Origin: Neoroseomonas lacus
GTDB lineage: Bacteria; Pseudomonadota; Alphaproteobacteria; Acetobacterales; Acetobacteraceae
Assembly (NCBI RefSeq): GCF_014644535.1
Contig: NZ_BMKW01000007.1
Span: 310,001 to 374,000, forward strand
Reading direction: 5' to 3'
Length of the DNA: 64,000 bases
In this document: piece after piece, positions 17,531 to 26,608 of the stretch
Position numbering within the stretch: the stretch's first letter is position 1
How the letters are laid out: every line of letters begins with the position of its first letter
Translations under genes and position numbers: made by a program
The notes under the pieces: model-generated
Told to the model about the DNA's origin: nothing
The model's database searches: none
What the model saw: the letters and a program-made list of their open reading frames with translations, nothing else

Positions 17531-18243
17531 GCCAGGCTTTCCACCACATGCGGGAAGACGGATTGGAAGCCCTCGCCCCATTTGATGGTCTTGTCGGAAT
17601 TGCGGGCGGCCTGGGCACCGCGCTGCAGGGCGACGCGGGTGTAGTATTCCCACAGGTGCTCCTGCCCTTCCATGCATTCGATGGCGGCGCGCTTCTTCTC
17701 CCACACGCTGCCGATGTCGAGCAGCACATCGGGCTTCCAGCCGCATTGTTCCGGCTGATGCGGTTCGAACAGGAAGACCGGCGGGGCGCCGAGCACCTTC
17801 TGCCCCGGATTGTGGCCATGCGCCTGGGCGGTGATGCGGGCGTGCTGGGCGAAGTCGGTCACCGCGGGGTGGTCGCGGTTGTAGATGTCCTCCTTGCTGT
17901 GGGTCAGCACGAAGGCGGGGTGGATGTCGCGGTAGACGTCGACGAGACGGAACAGCGAGTCATTGCTCAGCGTGATCGGGTAGTCGCCGAGGTCCCAGAA
18001 CTGGATGTCGTGCACGCCGAGCGCCTCGGCCGCCTTCTTCGCCTCGACCTCGCGCGACGCCTTCACGCGGTCGAGCGTCATGCCGGGCACGCGCCACAGT
18101 TTGGCCGATTCGCCGCGCTCGCCATAGGACAGGCAAACCACCGTGACCTTGAAGCCCTTCTCGGCATGCAGCGCGATGGCGCCGCCGCAGCGCCAGACGA
18201 AATCGGCGGAATGGGCGCTGACGACAAGGGCTGTCTTTGACAT
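17527..18243 (-). CDS. PIG-L/LmbE-family protein, 4-oxalomesaconate hydratase (GalB)-like
   Basis: A 238-residue zinc-dependent PIG-L fold protein. The metal-binding start is 'ALVVSAHSADFVWRCGGAIA' (AHxxD), followed by 'TVVCLSYGERGESAKLW', 'HSKEDIYNRDHPAVTDF' and 'FEPHQPEQCGWKPDV'. These stretches resemble GalB, the 4-oxalomesaconate hydratase of gallate/protocatechuate meta-cleavage in Pseudomonas, rather than sugar deacetylases. The ATG at 18243 fits the family N terminus. It is the first gene of the coupled operon with the hydrolase and the Pht5-like protein. The hydratase call is by motif memory and needs alignment. Confidence 0.75.
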   Translation of the reverse strand: MSKTALVVSAHSADFVWRCGGAIALHAEKGFKVTVVCLSYGERGESAKLWRVPGMTLDRVKASREVEAKKAAEALGVHDIQFWDLGDYPITLSNDSLFRLVDVYRDIHPAFVLTHSKEDIYNRDHPAVTDFAQHARITAQAHGHNPGQKVLGAPPVFLFEPHQPEQCGWKPDVLLDIGSVWEKKRAAIECMEGQEHLWEYYTRVALQRGAQAARNSDKTIKWGEGFQSVFPHVVESLA

Positions 18244-18345
18244 GGGCTTCCTCCGAAGGCGTAGGATCAGGCATGGCAGTCTGGCGGCAGGCGACACACC
18301 CGCCTAGGCTGGGCGGGAGCAAATCACAGGAGCCGCCACCCCGCC

Positions 18346-19977
18346 ATGGCCAGCACGCCCGACACCTTCGACTATGTCATCGTCGGCGCCGGCGCCGCCG
18401 GGTCGATCCTCGCCGCGCGGCTGACCGAGGATCCGGGCGTGACCGTCTGTGTGCTGGAAGCGGGGCCGCCGGACCGCAACTTCTTCATCCACCTGCCGGC
18501 GGGCTTCATCAAGACGCTGGTGGACCCGTCGGTCACCTGGCAGTTCAAGACCGAGCCGACCGAACGGACGGGTGGGCGGCAGATATCGACGACGCAGGGG
18601 CGCACGCTGGGCGGGTCTTCGTCGGTCAATGGCATGATCTACAACCGTGGGCAGCCGGGGGATCTGAATTCCTGGGCGCAGCGCGGCAATCGCGGCTGGG
18701 GCTATGAGGACTGCCTGCCCTACTACATGCGCACCGAGCAGCGCATCGGCTTCGGCCGCGACGATCGGCGCGGCAAGCAGGGCGGGCTGCCGGTCACCGA
18801 CATGGACTGGATCCACCCGCTCTCGGAAGCCTTCCTGCAGGGGTGCGTCGAGGCCGGGCTGCCGCGCAACCCCGACTACAACAGCGGCGACCAGGCGGGG
18901 GTCGGGTATTTCCAGCGCGGCATCCGCAAAGGCTGGCGGGTTTCGGCGGCGCGGGCCTTCCTGAAGCCGGCCATGTCACGGCCGGCGCTGGAGGTGCGCA
19001 CCAATGCGCGCGCCTGCGGCATCGTCTTCGAGGGCAAGCGGGCGGTTGGCGTCCGCTACGTCACCGAGCGCGGCGGTGCGCGGACCGAGGTGCGGGCGCG
19101 GCGCGAGGTGATCATCTCGGCCGGCACGGCGAATACGGCGCGGCTGTTGCAGGTCTCGGGGATCGGGCCGGCTTCGACCCTGGCGCGGATCGGCGTGCCG
19201 GTATTTCACGAATTGCCGGTGGGGGAGAATTTCCGCGACCATTACGCCTCGCGCATCGTGATGCGGGCGAAGGATGGGGTGGAGACGCTGAACCAGTTGG
19301 CGACGGGCTTCAACCTCGTGAAGCAGGTGGCGCGCTGGGCGATGGGCAAGCCGTCGATCCTGGCAACGGCGCCCTCGCATGTGCATATCTTCTGGAAGTC
19401 CTTCGAGGGGCTGGACGAGCCCGATCTGCAGGGCGTCTTCACTCCCGGCTCCTATGCCGAGGGCAAGGTCTATGTGCTCGACGACTATCCGGGCTGTACC
19501 GCGGGTGCTTGGCAGCATCGGCCGGAGAGCACTGGCTGGGTGCGCGCGAAGACCGCGGATGTGTTCGACGACCCCGAGATCCAGCCCAACTATTTGTCCG
19601 ACGAGATGGACCGTCGCGTGCATCTGGGCGGCATCCGGCTGATCCGCCGATTGCTGAACACGCCTTCAATGCAAGAGCTGCTGGAGAAGGAGGTGCTGCC
19701 GGGCGTGAATGTCGAGCGCGACGATGAATTGCTTGATTTCGCCTACAAGAACGGCTCGACAACCTATCACCTGATCGGTACCTGCCGGATGGGGCCGGAA
19801 ACGGACACCACCAGCGTCGTCAACGACCGGCTGCAGGTGCATGGGCTGGAGGCGTTGCGGGTGATCGATGCCTCGGTGATGCCGTCGATGACATCGGCGA
19901 ATACCTATGCGACGACGATGATGATCGCCGAGCGCGGCAGCGACTTCATCCGCGGGCGGGCGCCGCTCGCGGCGTGA
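18346..19977 (+). CDS. GMC-family FAD-dependent oxidoreductase
   Basis: A 543-residue glucose-methanol-choline oxidoreductase, related to choline and alcohol dehydrogenases. The FAD-binding motif is 'DYVIVGAGAAGSILAARLTE' near the N terminus. The GMC signature is around 'GRTLGGSSSVNGMIYNRGQP'. Catalytic histidine lies in 'TTYHLIGTCRMGPETD'. The C-terminal FAD contact is 'VIDASVMPSMTSANTYAT'. There is no signal peptide, so it is cytoplasmic. It is divergent from the GalB-like operon and convergent with hemA, whose stop directly abuts its own. The substrate is probably a primary alcohol or aldehyde hydrate, but no particular compound is indicated. Confidence 0.92.
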   Translation: MASTPDTFDYVIVGAGAAGSILAARLTEDPGVTVCVLEAGPPDRNFFIHLPAGFIKTLVDPSVTWQFKTEPTERTGGRQISTTQGRTLGGSSSVNGMIYNRGQPGDLNSWAQRGNRGWGYEDCLPYYMRTEQRIGFGRDDRRGKQGGLPVTDMDWIHPLSEAFLQGCVEAGLPRNPDYNSGDQAGVGYFQRGIRKGWRVSAARAFLKPAMSRPALEVRTNARACGIVFEGKRAVGVRYVTERGGARTEVRARREVIISAGTANTARLLQVSGIGPASTLARIGVPVFHELPVGENFRDHYASRIVMRAKDGVETLNQLATGFNLVKQVARWAMGKPSILATAPSHVHIFWKSFEGLDEPDLQGVFTPGSYAEGKVYVLDDYPGCTAGAWQHRPESTGWVRAKTADVFDDPEIQPNYLSDEMDRRVHLGGIRLIRRLLNTPSMQELLEKEVLPGVNVERDDELLDFAYKNGSTTYHLIGTCRMGPETDTTSVVNDRLQVHGLEALRVIDASVMPSMTSANTYATTMMIAERGSDFIRGRAPLAA

Positions 19978-21189
19978 TCAGGCGGCGCGCCGCAGGCTGA
20001 AGCGCGCCCAGACATCCTCCAGCGCCGCGACCAGCCGGTCCATATCGGCATCGCTGTGGACCGGGGATGGGGTGATGCGCAGGCGCTCCGTGCCGCGCGG
20101 CACGGTCGGGTAGTTGATCGGCTGCACATAGATGCCGTGCTCGTCGAGCAGGATGTCACTGATGGCCCGGCACAGCACCGGGTCATGCACCATCACCGGC
20201 ACGATGTGGCTGACATTGGGCAGGTGCGGCACGCCCACCGCGTCGAGCCGGCGGCGCAGCGTCGCGGCGCGTTCGTGCAGCCGCTCGCGTTCGATGCTGC
20301 TGGCGCGCAAATGCTCGATCGCCGCGCGGGCGCCGGCGGCGACGGCCGGCGGCAGGGCGGTCGAGAAGATGAAGCCGGAGGCGAAGGACCGCACGAAATC
20401 GACCATCGCATGGGAGCCGGCGATATAGCCGCCGATCACGCCGAAGGCCTTGGCCAGCGTGCCCTCGATGACGGTCAGGCGGTGCGAGACGCCGTCGCGT
20501 TCGGTCACGCCGCCGCCTGTCGGGCCATAGAGGCCGACGCCATGGACCTCGTCGCAATAGGTCATCGCGCCGAATTCATCTGCGATGTCGCAGATCGCGG
20601 CGATCGGGGCGATGTCGCCGTCCATCGAATAGACGCTCTCGAAGGCGACCAGCTTCGGCGCGCCGGGGTCGAGTTCGGCCAGCACCCGGCGCAGGTCGGC
20701 GACGTCGTTGTGGCGGAACACGCGACGCTCGGCGCGGGAGTGGCGCATGCCCTCGATCATCGAGGCGTGGTTCATCTCGTCGGAGACGATCACGCAACCT
20801 GGCAGGCGGGAGGCGAGCGTCGACAGCGAGGCCCAGTTCGACATGTAGCCGGAGTTGAACAGCAGCGCGGCCTCGGTGCCGTGCAGCGCAGCTAGGGCCC
20901 GTTCCAGCAGGATGTGTTCGTGGTTGGTGCCGGAGATGTTGCGCGTTCCCCCCGCCCCGGCGCCGTAGCGGTCGAGCGCGGCATGCATCGCGGCGAGCAC
21001 CTTGGGGTGCTGGCCCATGCCGAGATAGTCGTTGGAGCACCACACGGTGACGTCACGCGCGGTGCCGGCATCGTGGCGGATGGCGCGGGGATATTGGCCG
21101 GCCTGGCGTTCGATATCGGCGAAGACACGGTAGCGGCCCTCGCGGCGCAGGCCGTCGAGCTGGGTGCGGAAATAGTCCTCGTAGTCCAT
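19978..21189 (-). CDS. hemA: 5-aminolevulinate synthase
   Basis: A 403-residue PLP enzyme joining glycine and succinyl-CoA to 5-aminolevulinate, the first step of haem and tetrapyrrole synthesis in alphaproteobacteria. Family motifs: '[16 protein letters not shown]', '[20 protein letters not shown]', '[16 protein letters not shown]', '[12 protein letters not shown]' and the PLP lysine K247 in '[15 protein letters not shown]'. The start has GGGAGGTCAGGG directly ahead. It stands alone. Its presence argues for the C4 (Shemin) pathway and so for an alphaproteobacterial host. Confidence 0.97.
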   Translation of the reverse strand: MDYEDYFRTQLDGLRREGRYRVFADIERQAGQYPRAIRHDAGTARDVTVWCSNDYLGMGQHPKVLAAMHAALDRYGAGAGGTRNISGTNHEHILLERALAALHGTEAALLFNSGYMSNWASLSTLASRLPGCVIVSDEMNHASMIEGMRHSRAERRVFRHNDVADLRRVLAELDPGAPKLVAFESVYSMDGDIAPIAAICDIADEFGAMTYCDEVHGVGLYGPTGGGVTERDGVSHRLTVIEGTLAKAFGVIGGYIAGSHAMVDFVRSFASGFIFSTALPPAVAAGARAAIEHLRASSIERERLHERAATLRRRLDAVGVPHLPNVSHIVPVMVHDPVLCRAISDILLDEHGIYVQPINYPTVPRGTERLRITPSPVHSDADMDRLVAALEDVWARFSLRRAA

Positions 21190-21557
21190 CCCTGACCTCC
21201 CAGGACCGCACGCCGCATCGTATCGTGCCGGCGCCGTGCCCTGCCAGATGCAATGGGCGGCGGATCGGCGCCTTGACGCAGATCATGCCGCCGGCCGGAA
21301 ACGCACGCCGTGCGGGCCTTCGCCCGCTCCGCCGTCAGCGCGATTGGCGTTCGACCGCGCCCACGCGAATCGCCATGACCTTGGTCTGATTGAGCTTCAT
21401 CACGCCCCTGACCGATCCCAGCAGGGGCGAACTGCTCTAGGCGCCTTGGACATGATGCTCAAGCCACCCGCTTGCCAGATCGTCAAACGGGATTAATTCC
21501 ACGCAGGATATGGCGCGCGAACGACATCGCGGGCGATCGGGTGGGAAGGAGTTTCGC
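21190..21557. other. Intergenic region between hemA and the cytochrome c gene
   Basis: About 370 bases separating two divergently transcribed genes, so promoters for both are expected here. I see no conserved operator, riboswitch or credible small gene. The cytochrome c ribosome-binding site (GGGAAGGAG) lies at its right end. Confidence 0.5.
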
Positions 21558-21947
21558 ATGCGACGGATGATGGTGGTGGCGGCCCTCGCTGCAATGGCGT
21601 CCGTGTCGGGCGTGGCCATGGCGGAGGAAGGCGACGCGGCCGCGGGCCAGCGCGTGTTCAACCAGTGCCGCGCCTGCCATACGGCGGACCAGGGCGGGCG
21701 CAACGGGGTCGGCCCGAACCTGTTCGGCATTGTCGGCCGCCCGGCGGCCAGCATCGAAGGCTTTCGCTATTCGGCGAATATGCGTGAGCTCGGCACCGGC
21801 GGCCTGGTCTGGACCGAGGAACGCCTGCGCGCCTATGTCGCCAACCCCAAGGCAGTGGTGCCGCGCGGCAGCATGTCCTTCCCCGGCCTGCGCAACGAGA
21901 CGCAGATCAACGACCTGATGGCTTATCTCGGGTCGCTGAAGAGCTGA
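21558..21947 (+). CDS. Class I c-type cytochrome
   Basis: A 129-residue periplasmic electron carrier resembling cytochrome c550/c2. A Sec signal peptide ('MRRMMVVAALAAMASVSGVA') ends at MAEEGDA. The haem-binding motif is C-R-A-C-H in 'FNQCRACHTADQGG'. The sixth-ligand methionine is probably in 'RGSMSFPGL'. The ATG at 21558 follows GGGAAGGAG. It is monocistronic, facing the HMG-CoA-lyase-like gene tail to tail with 2 bases between stops. It could accept electrons from arsenite oxidase, because no cytochrome gene is attached to the aio cluster, but this is conjecture. Confidence 0.93.
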   Translation: MRRMMVVAALAAMASVSGVAMAEEGDAAAGQRVFNQCRACHTADQGGRNGVGPNLFGIVGRPAASIEGFRYSANMRELGTGGLVWTEERLRAYVANPKAVVPRGSMSFPGLRNETQINDLMAYLGSLKS

Positions 21948-21949
21948 CG

Positions 21950-22918
21950 TCAGGCGGCCGCGCGGCGCTGCCGGTAGGCCTTCAGCGACCCCGCATGCAT
22001 CAACCGGCCGGACAGCGGCCGGCCGATGATGCGTTCGGCCAGCCGCGCGGCCTCGATCAGGGCTTCGAGGTCGATGCCGGTTTCGATCCCCATCTCATGG
22101 CACAGGAAGACCATGTCCTCCGTGCAGATGTTGCCCGCGCCCCGAGCGTCGCCATGGCCGGCGAAGGGGCAGCCACCGAGGCCGGCGACTGAACTGTCGA
22201 AATGGGAGACCCCCATCTCCAGCGCCGCCAGGACATTCGCCGGGCCAAGGCCGCGTGTGTCGTGCAGGTGCAGGCCAACCTCGGCTTCCGGCAGCGCGTC
22301 GCGCAGCATGCCGATGGCGCCGCGGATCGCCTGCGGGTTCGCCCAGCCCATGGTATCCGCCAGATAGAGCCGCGGCGGCGCCATGCCGCGCGCCTGGCAG
22401 GTATTCCAGGCCCAGACGAGTTCGCCGACCGCGCGCGAGGGCGCTACCTCGCCCTCAAAGTTGCAGCCAAAGGCGGCCATGACCAGGGCGCGCTCCATCG
22501 GCACGCCGTCGGCGGCATAGCGGTCGAGCCAATCATTCACCCGGCCACGCATCTCGGCCGCGGTGCAGTTGTTGTTGCGCATGGCGAAGGCGTCGGAGGC
22601 ATAGAGCGCGATGCGGCCGGTGATGTGCACGCCAGGCGTCGCGCGGGCGCGGTCATAGCCGCGCTCATTCAGCCAGACGGCGTCGTAGCGCACGCCCGGC
22701 TTGCGCCGGATGGTGGCGAACAATGCCTCGGCATCGGCCATCTGCGGCACGGCCTTGGGCGAGACGAAGGAGGAGACCTGGATTTCCTCGAGCCCTGTCT
22801 CGGAGAGCGCATCGACCAGCGCGGCACGGTCGGCGAGCGGGAAGGCGCCGCGTTCGATCTGGAAGCCCTCGCGCGGGCCTTCCTCGTGGAAATGGACGTG
22901 CTTCGGCAGGTTCGTCAT
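21950..22918 (-). CDS. Hydroxymethylglutaryl-CoA lyase-like enzyme
   Basis: A 322-residue TIM-barrel pyruvate-carboxyltransferase-type lyase. It starts 'HVHFHEEGPREGFQIERG' (metal-binding Glu/Arg region), has 'IQVSSFVSPKAVPQMADAEA', the ligand pair 'LHLHDTRGLGPANVLAALE' and the HMG-CoA lyase signature 'SVAGLGGCPFAGHG' with the catalytic cysteine. The family splits HMG-CoA to acetoacetate and acetyl-CoA or cleaves similar methylated acyl-CoAs. AGGGGAAA precedes the ATG. It is divergent from the Bug receptor/CoA-transferase pair, a common partnership for catabolism of an imported organic acid. Confidence 0.9.
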   Translation of the reverse strand: MTNLPKHVHFHEEGPREGFQIERGAFPLADRAALVDALSETGLEEIQVSSFVSPKAVPQMADAEALFATIRRKPGVRYDAVWLNERGYDRARATPGVHITGRIALYASDAFAMRNNNCTAAEMRGRVNDWLDRYAADGVPMERALVMAAFGCNFEGEVAPSRAVGELVWAWNTCQARGMAPPRLYLADTMGWANPQAIRGAIGMLRDALPEAEVGLHLHDTRGLGPANVLAALEMGVSHFDSSVAGLGGCPFAGHGDARGAGNICTEDMVFLCHEMGIETGIDLEALIEAARLAERIIGRPLSGRLMHAGSLKAYRQRRAAA

Positions 22919-23049
22919 GGCGTTTCCCCTGCCATGCGGGCGGCGGCGATTGACGCGCGCGGTGCCTGCATGGACGCTGTTGCTTCGCGTGCACTATGCG
23001 ATCGCCCAATCGCCCCCGCCAGAGGGTGCCGAACCGGAGGAACCACCCC

Positions 23050-24027
23050 ATGACCCGACCGATCGGTCGGCGCGCGGCCCTAGCCGCTCTCGCCGCCACC
23101 CCTGCCCTGCCCCGGCTCGCCTCGGCCCAAGGCGCCTGGCCGGACCGCCCGATCCGCTTCATCGTCGCCTTTCCCGCGGGCAGCGGTACCGACATCACGA
23201 CGAGGCTCTTTGCCGACCCGCTCGCGGCCGAACTCGGCCAGCCGGTGGTGGTGGACAATCGCGGCGGCGCCAACGGCTTCATCGCCACCGAGGCGGTCGC
23301 CCGCGCCAGGCCGGATGGCTACACCTTCCTGTTCACCGCCAATACGACGCATGGGTCGAACCCGGCGCTGTTCCGCCGGCTGCCCTATGACCCGGTGGGG
23401 GACTTCGCCCCGGTCGCGCTGATCGGCGTGGGCGTGCTGCTGGTGGTGGTCAACAACGATCTGCCGATCCATTCCATGCAGGATCTCGCTGCCTATGCGC
23501 GCGCCCATCCGGGGCGGCTGAACTTCGCATCCGGGTCCGCCTCCTCCCGCGTGGCGGGGGAGATGTTCAAATCCATGGCGAATCTCGACATGGTGAATGT
23601 GACCTACCGGTCGAACCCTCTCGGCATCACCGATGTGATGAGCGGCGTCGCGCAGGTGATGTTCGTCGATGCGACGACCTCCGCGCCGCATGCGCGCGAG
23701 GGGCGGGTGCGCGCGATCGGCGTCACCAGCCGCCAGCGTGTCTCGATGCTGCCCGATGTGCCAACGGTCGAGGAACAGGGGTTCCCGGGCTACGAAATGC
23801 TGTCCTGGAATGCCGTCTATGCCCCGGCCGGGACACCGGCGCCGATCGTCTTGCGCATGAACCACCTGTTCAACGACATCATGGGCCGCCCGCAGGTGGC
23901 GGAACGCTTGACCGGCAATGGCATGGTGCTGCGCCCCGGTTCGCCGGACGACCTCGCCACCTTCCAGGCGGCCGAGATCGAGAAATGGAAACGCCTGGTC
24001 ACCGCGGCGGGGATCGAGTTGCAATGA
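23050..24027 (+). CDS. Bug/TctC-family tripartite tricarboxylate transporter receptor
   Basis: A 325-residue periplasmic receptor. A twin-arginine/Sec-like leader ('GRRAALAALAATPALPRLAS') precedes 'WPDRPIRFIVAFPAGSGTDI', the standard Bug N terminus, and 'VVVDNRGGANGFIATEAVAR' follows. Such receptors bind carboxylates for TctAB permeases; no permease genes lie nearby. The ATG at 23050 has GGAGGAA seven bases ahead. Its stop overlaps the CoA-transferase start (ATGA), implying that the captured acid is activated by that enzyme. Confidence 0.93.
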   Translation: MTRPIGRRAALAALAATPALPRLASAQGAWPDRPIRFIVAFPAGSGTDITTRLFADPLAAELGQPVVVDNRGGANGFIATEAVARARPDGYTFLFTANTTHGSNPALFRRLPYDPVGDFAPVALIGVGVLLVVVNNDLPIHSMQDLAAYARAHPGRLNFASGSASSRVAGEMFKSMANLDMVNVTYRSNPLGITDVMSGVAQVMFVDATTSAPHAREGRVRAIGVTSRQRVSMLPDVPTVEEQGFPGYEMLSWNAVYAPAGTPAPIVLRMNHLFNDIMGRPQVAERLTGNGMVLRPGSPDDLATFQAAEIEKWKRLVTAAGIELQ

Positions 24028-25160
24028 ACGAGGACGTCCTCGCCGGACTGCGCGTGATCGAACTGGGCCAAGTGCTGTCCGGCCCCTTCGCGGGGGCGAT
24101 CTTCGCCGACCTGGGCGCCGAGGTGATCAAGGTCGAGAAGCCCGATGGCGGCGATGATGCGCGGCAGATGGGCCCGGCGTTTCGCCATGGCGACGCGCTG
24201 AACTTCCACGAGTTCAATCGCGGCAAGCGGTCGGTCACGCTCGACCTGAAGTCGCCGGAGGGCGTCACCGCGCTGCATGGGCTGCTCGAGGATGCCGATA
24301 TCATGCTGCACAATCTCCGCCCAGGCGTGGCGGAGACGCTCGGCATCGGCCCGGCCGAGGTGACGGCGCGGCATCCGCGGCTGATCTATTGCGCCATGTC
24401 AGCCTTCGGGCATGTCGGGCCGGAAAGCTTGCGTCCCGGCTATGAGCCGCTGTTGCAGGCCTTTGGGGGGCTGTCCTCCATCACCGGGGAACCGGGTGGG
24501 CCGCCGGTACGCATGGGGGCCTCGGTGGTGGACCAGGGGACCGGGCTGTGGACGGTGCTCGGCGCGCTGGCGATGCTGGAGAAGCGCCACCGCACCGGCC
24601 GCGGCGGGGTGGTAAACACGTCGCTTCTGGAGACCGCGCTGCTGTGGGCGGGGCAGAAGATCAGCGGCTACGTCAATACCGGCAAGGTCGGCGAGCGCCA
24701 CGCCTCCGGCCATCCGAACCTGGTGCCCTACCAAGCCTTCGAGGCCTCGGACGGGCCGATCCTGGTGTGCTGCGGCAATGACCGGCTGTTCGCGCGCTTC
24801 GCCGGCGAGCTGGGGCACCCCGAATGGGTTGCCGACCCGCTGTTCGTGACGAACCGGGCGCGGCTGGTGAACCAGGGCCGGTTGCTGCCGATGATCGCCG
24901 AGGTGATGGGCCGCCGGCCACGCGCCGAATGGCTCGACCGGCTGCAGCGCATCGGCGTGCCCTGCGCGCCGGTCAATTCCATCCCGGAAGTGCTGGCGGA
25001 ACCGCAGGTGGAGGCGCTCGGCATGGTGCAGCCGGTACCGGGGGAGGATTTCTCCCTCGTCGCGATGCCGCTGTCCTTCGACGGGGATCGGCCGCGCATG
25101 CGGGGTGGCGCACCGCGGCTCGGGGCGGACAATGCGGTGGCGCTGAAGGCGGGGGGCTGA
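24024..25160 (+). CDS. CaiB/BaiF-family (class III) CoA-transferase
   Basis: A 378-residue formyl-CoA-transferase-fold enzyme that moves CoA between acyl-CoA and a free carboxylic acid. Family marks: 'LAGLRVIELGQVLSGPFAGA', 'LGAEVIKVEKPDGGDDAR', 'NRGKRSVTLDLKSPEG', 'YEPLLQAFGGLSSITGEPGG' and 'RIGVPCAPVNSIPEVLAEP'. It is translationally coupled to the Bug receptor upstream. Together with the divergent HMG-CoA-lyase-like gene it suggests uptake, CoA activation and C-C cleavage of a branched or hydroxylated dicarboxylate. The actual acid is not identifiable. Confidence 0.93.
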   Translation: MNEDVLAGLRVIELGQVLSGPFAGAIFADLGAEVIKVEKPDGGDDARQMGPAFRHGDALNFHEFNRGKRSVTLDLKSPEGVTALHGLLEDADIMLHNLRPGVAETLGIGPAEVTARHPRLIYCAMSAFGHVGPESLRPGYEPLLQAFGGLSSITGEPGGPPVRMGASVVDQGTGLWTVLGALAMLEKRHRTGRGGVVNTSLLETALLWAGQKISGYVNTGKVGERHASGHPNLVPYQAFEASDGPILVCCGNDRLFARFAGELGHPEWVADPLFVTNRARLVNQGRLLPMIAEVMGRRPRAEWLDRLQRIGVPCAPVNSIPEVLAEPQVEALGMVQPVPGEDFSLVAMPLSFDGDRPRMRGGAPRLGADNAVALKAGG

Positions 25161-25172
25161 AGCCCCGCCGCG

Positions 25173-26405
25173 TCACACCCGCATCAGGAATTGCGGCCCG
25201 ACCTCGGCCATTGTGTTCGCGCCGATCAGGGCGAGGTCGCGGTGGATCTCCTCCTGCAGCAGGTCGATCGCGCGTTCGACGCCCGGCTGCCCGCGCACCG
25301 CCGCGGCGCAGAGCATCGGCCGCCCGACGAAGACGAAGGCGGCGCCGAGCGCATAGGCCTTGAGCACATCCGTGCCACGCCGGATGCCGCCGTCATAGAT
25401 GACCGGCAGCCCGCCGGCGACCTTCACCGCGGCTTCGAGCATGCGCAGCCCGGAGACCGCGCCGTCGAGCTGCCGGCCGCCATGGTTCGAGACCATGAAG
25501 CCGTCCACGCCGATCTCCTTTGCCCGCACGATGTCGTCCGGGTGCAGCACGCCCTTGATCAGGAGCTTGCCGGGGAAGCGTTTGCGGATCAGTTCGAGAT
25601 GCGGCCAGGACAGCCCGTCGCGCGCGCCGAAGGCACGTTCCAGGTCGCGCGAGAGGATGGGCGGGCCGCGGCCGGCATCCATGTTCTCGAAATACGGCAT
25701 GCCGTGGTTCTTCAGCGTCCTGAACCAGGTGCCGAAGGCCCAGCGCGGATGCGTCGCCCCTTGCCAGAACAGCTTGAAGGTCGGCTTCAGCGGGATGGTG
25801 TAGCCATTGCGGATGTTGTTCTCGCGGTTCGACGAGACCTGCACGTCCACGGTCAGCACGAAGGTCTTGAAGCCGGCCGCGATGACGCGGTCGACCAGCG
25901 GCTCGATGCGCTCGGCTTCGCCCGGCAGATAGGCCTGGTACCAGGCATCCGGGTTGGCCTTGGCGATTTCCTCCAGCTTGATGAGGGAGGAGGCCGACAT
26001 GATCATCGGGATGTTCTTGGCCCGCGCCGCCTGGGTCAGCACGAGGTCGCCGCGATAGGCCATCAACGCCGAGGAGCCCATCGGCGGTATGCCGAAGGGG
26101 GCGGCGTATTCCTTGCCGAACAGCGTTGCCCTGGTGTGGCGCGCCCGCGCGTCGATCAGGCAGCGCGGGATGAATCCCCATTCGGCGAAGGCGCGGCGAT
26201 TGTCGTCGAGCGACCAGTCGGTCTCGACGCCACCAGCCATGTAGCCGTGCAGCATCTTCGGCAGATGCTTCTGGGCGGCGGCCTCGAAATCATGCAGCGA
26301 CAGGAAGCCGGCAAGGTTCGGCGGCACCGGCGGCGCGGCGCGCTTTTTCGACAGCGCCTGCGCGGCAACGGGAGCGCGAGACTGTGCGGAACCTTCGGCT
26401 GTCAT
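25173..26405 (-). CDS. FMN-dependent alpha-hydroxyacid dehydrogenase
   Basis: A 410-residue member of the lactate/glycolate/mandelate oxidase family. It has 'IPPMGSSALMAYRGDLVLTQ' and 'MIMSASSLIKLEEIA' in the FMN barrel, the catalytic histidine in 'MVSNHGGRQLDGAVSGLRML', and 'VIYDGGIRRGTDVLKAYALG' for FMN phosphate binding. An internal segment around 'PTFKLFWQGATHPRWAFGTW' is as in L-lactate dehydrogenases. The ATG at 26405 is preferred because AGGGTGA lies eight bases ahead; ATG at 26411 would sit too close to it. It runs tail to tail with the CoA-transferase gene, 12 bases apart. Confidence 0.9.
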   Translation of the reverse strand: MTAEGSAQSRAPVAAQALSKKRAAPPVPPNLAGFLSLHDFEAAAQKHLPKMLHGYMAGGVETDWSLDDNRRAFAEWGFIPRCLIDARARHTRATLFGKEYAAPFGIPPMGSSALMAYRGDLVLTQAARAKNIPMIMSASSLIKLEEIAKANPDAWYQAYLPGEAERIEPLVDRVIAAGFKTFVLTVDVQVSSNRENNIRNGYTIPLKPTFKLFWQGATHPRWAFGTWFRTLKNHGMPYFENMDAGRGPPILSRDLERAFGARDGLSWPHLELIRKRFPGKLLIKGVLHPDDIVRAKEIGVDGFMVSNHGGRQLDGAVSGLRMLEAAVKVAGGLPVIYDGGIRRGTDVLKAYALGAAFVFVGRPMLCAAAVRGQPGVERAIDLLQEEIHRDLALIGANTMAEVGPQFLMRV

Positions 26406-26608
26406 GGACATTTCACCCTGCAACAATGCGATATGATCTTGCCGGGTATTGACCGATCAGGCCAGCCGCCGCGCCGGCATGGTGGCCATGCGGCAAGCGG
26501 GCCGGGCTTGAACCGGGCGCCGCGACAGCCTTGGATGGCCGCCCGGCGGCGCCATCCGCGGGCGCCTCGTGCCGAGTCCTGGCGGCGTGCGAAGGACGGG
26601 AGGACACC

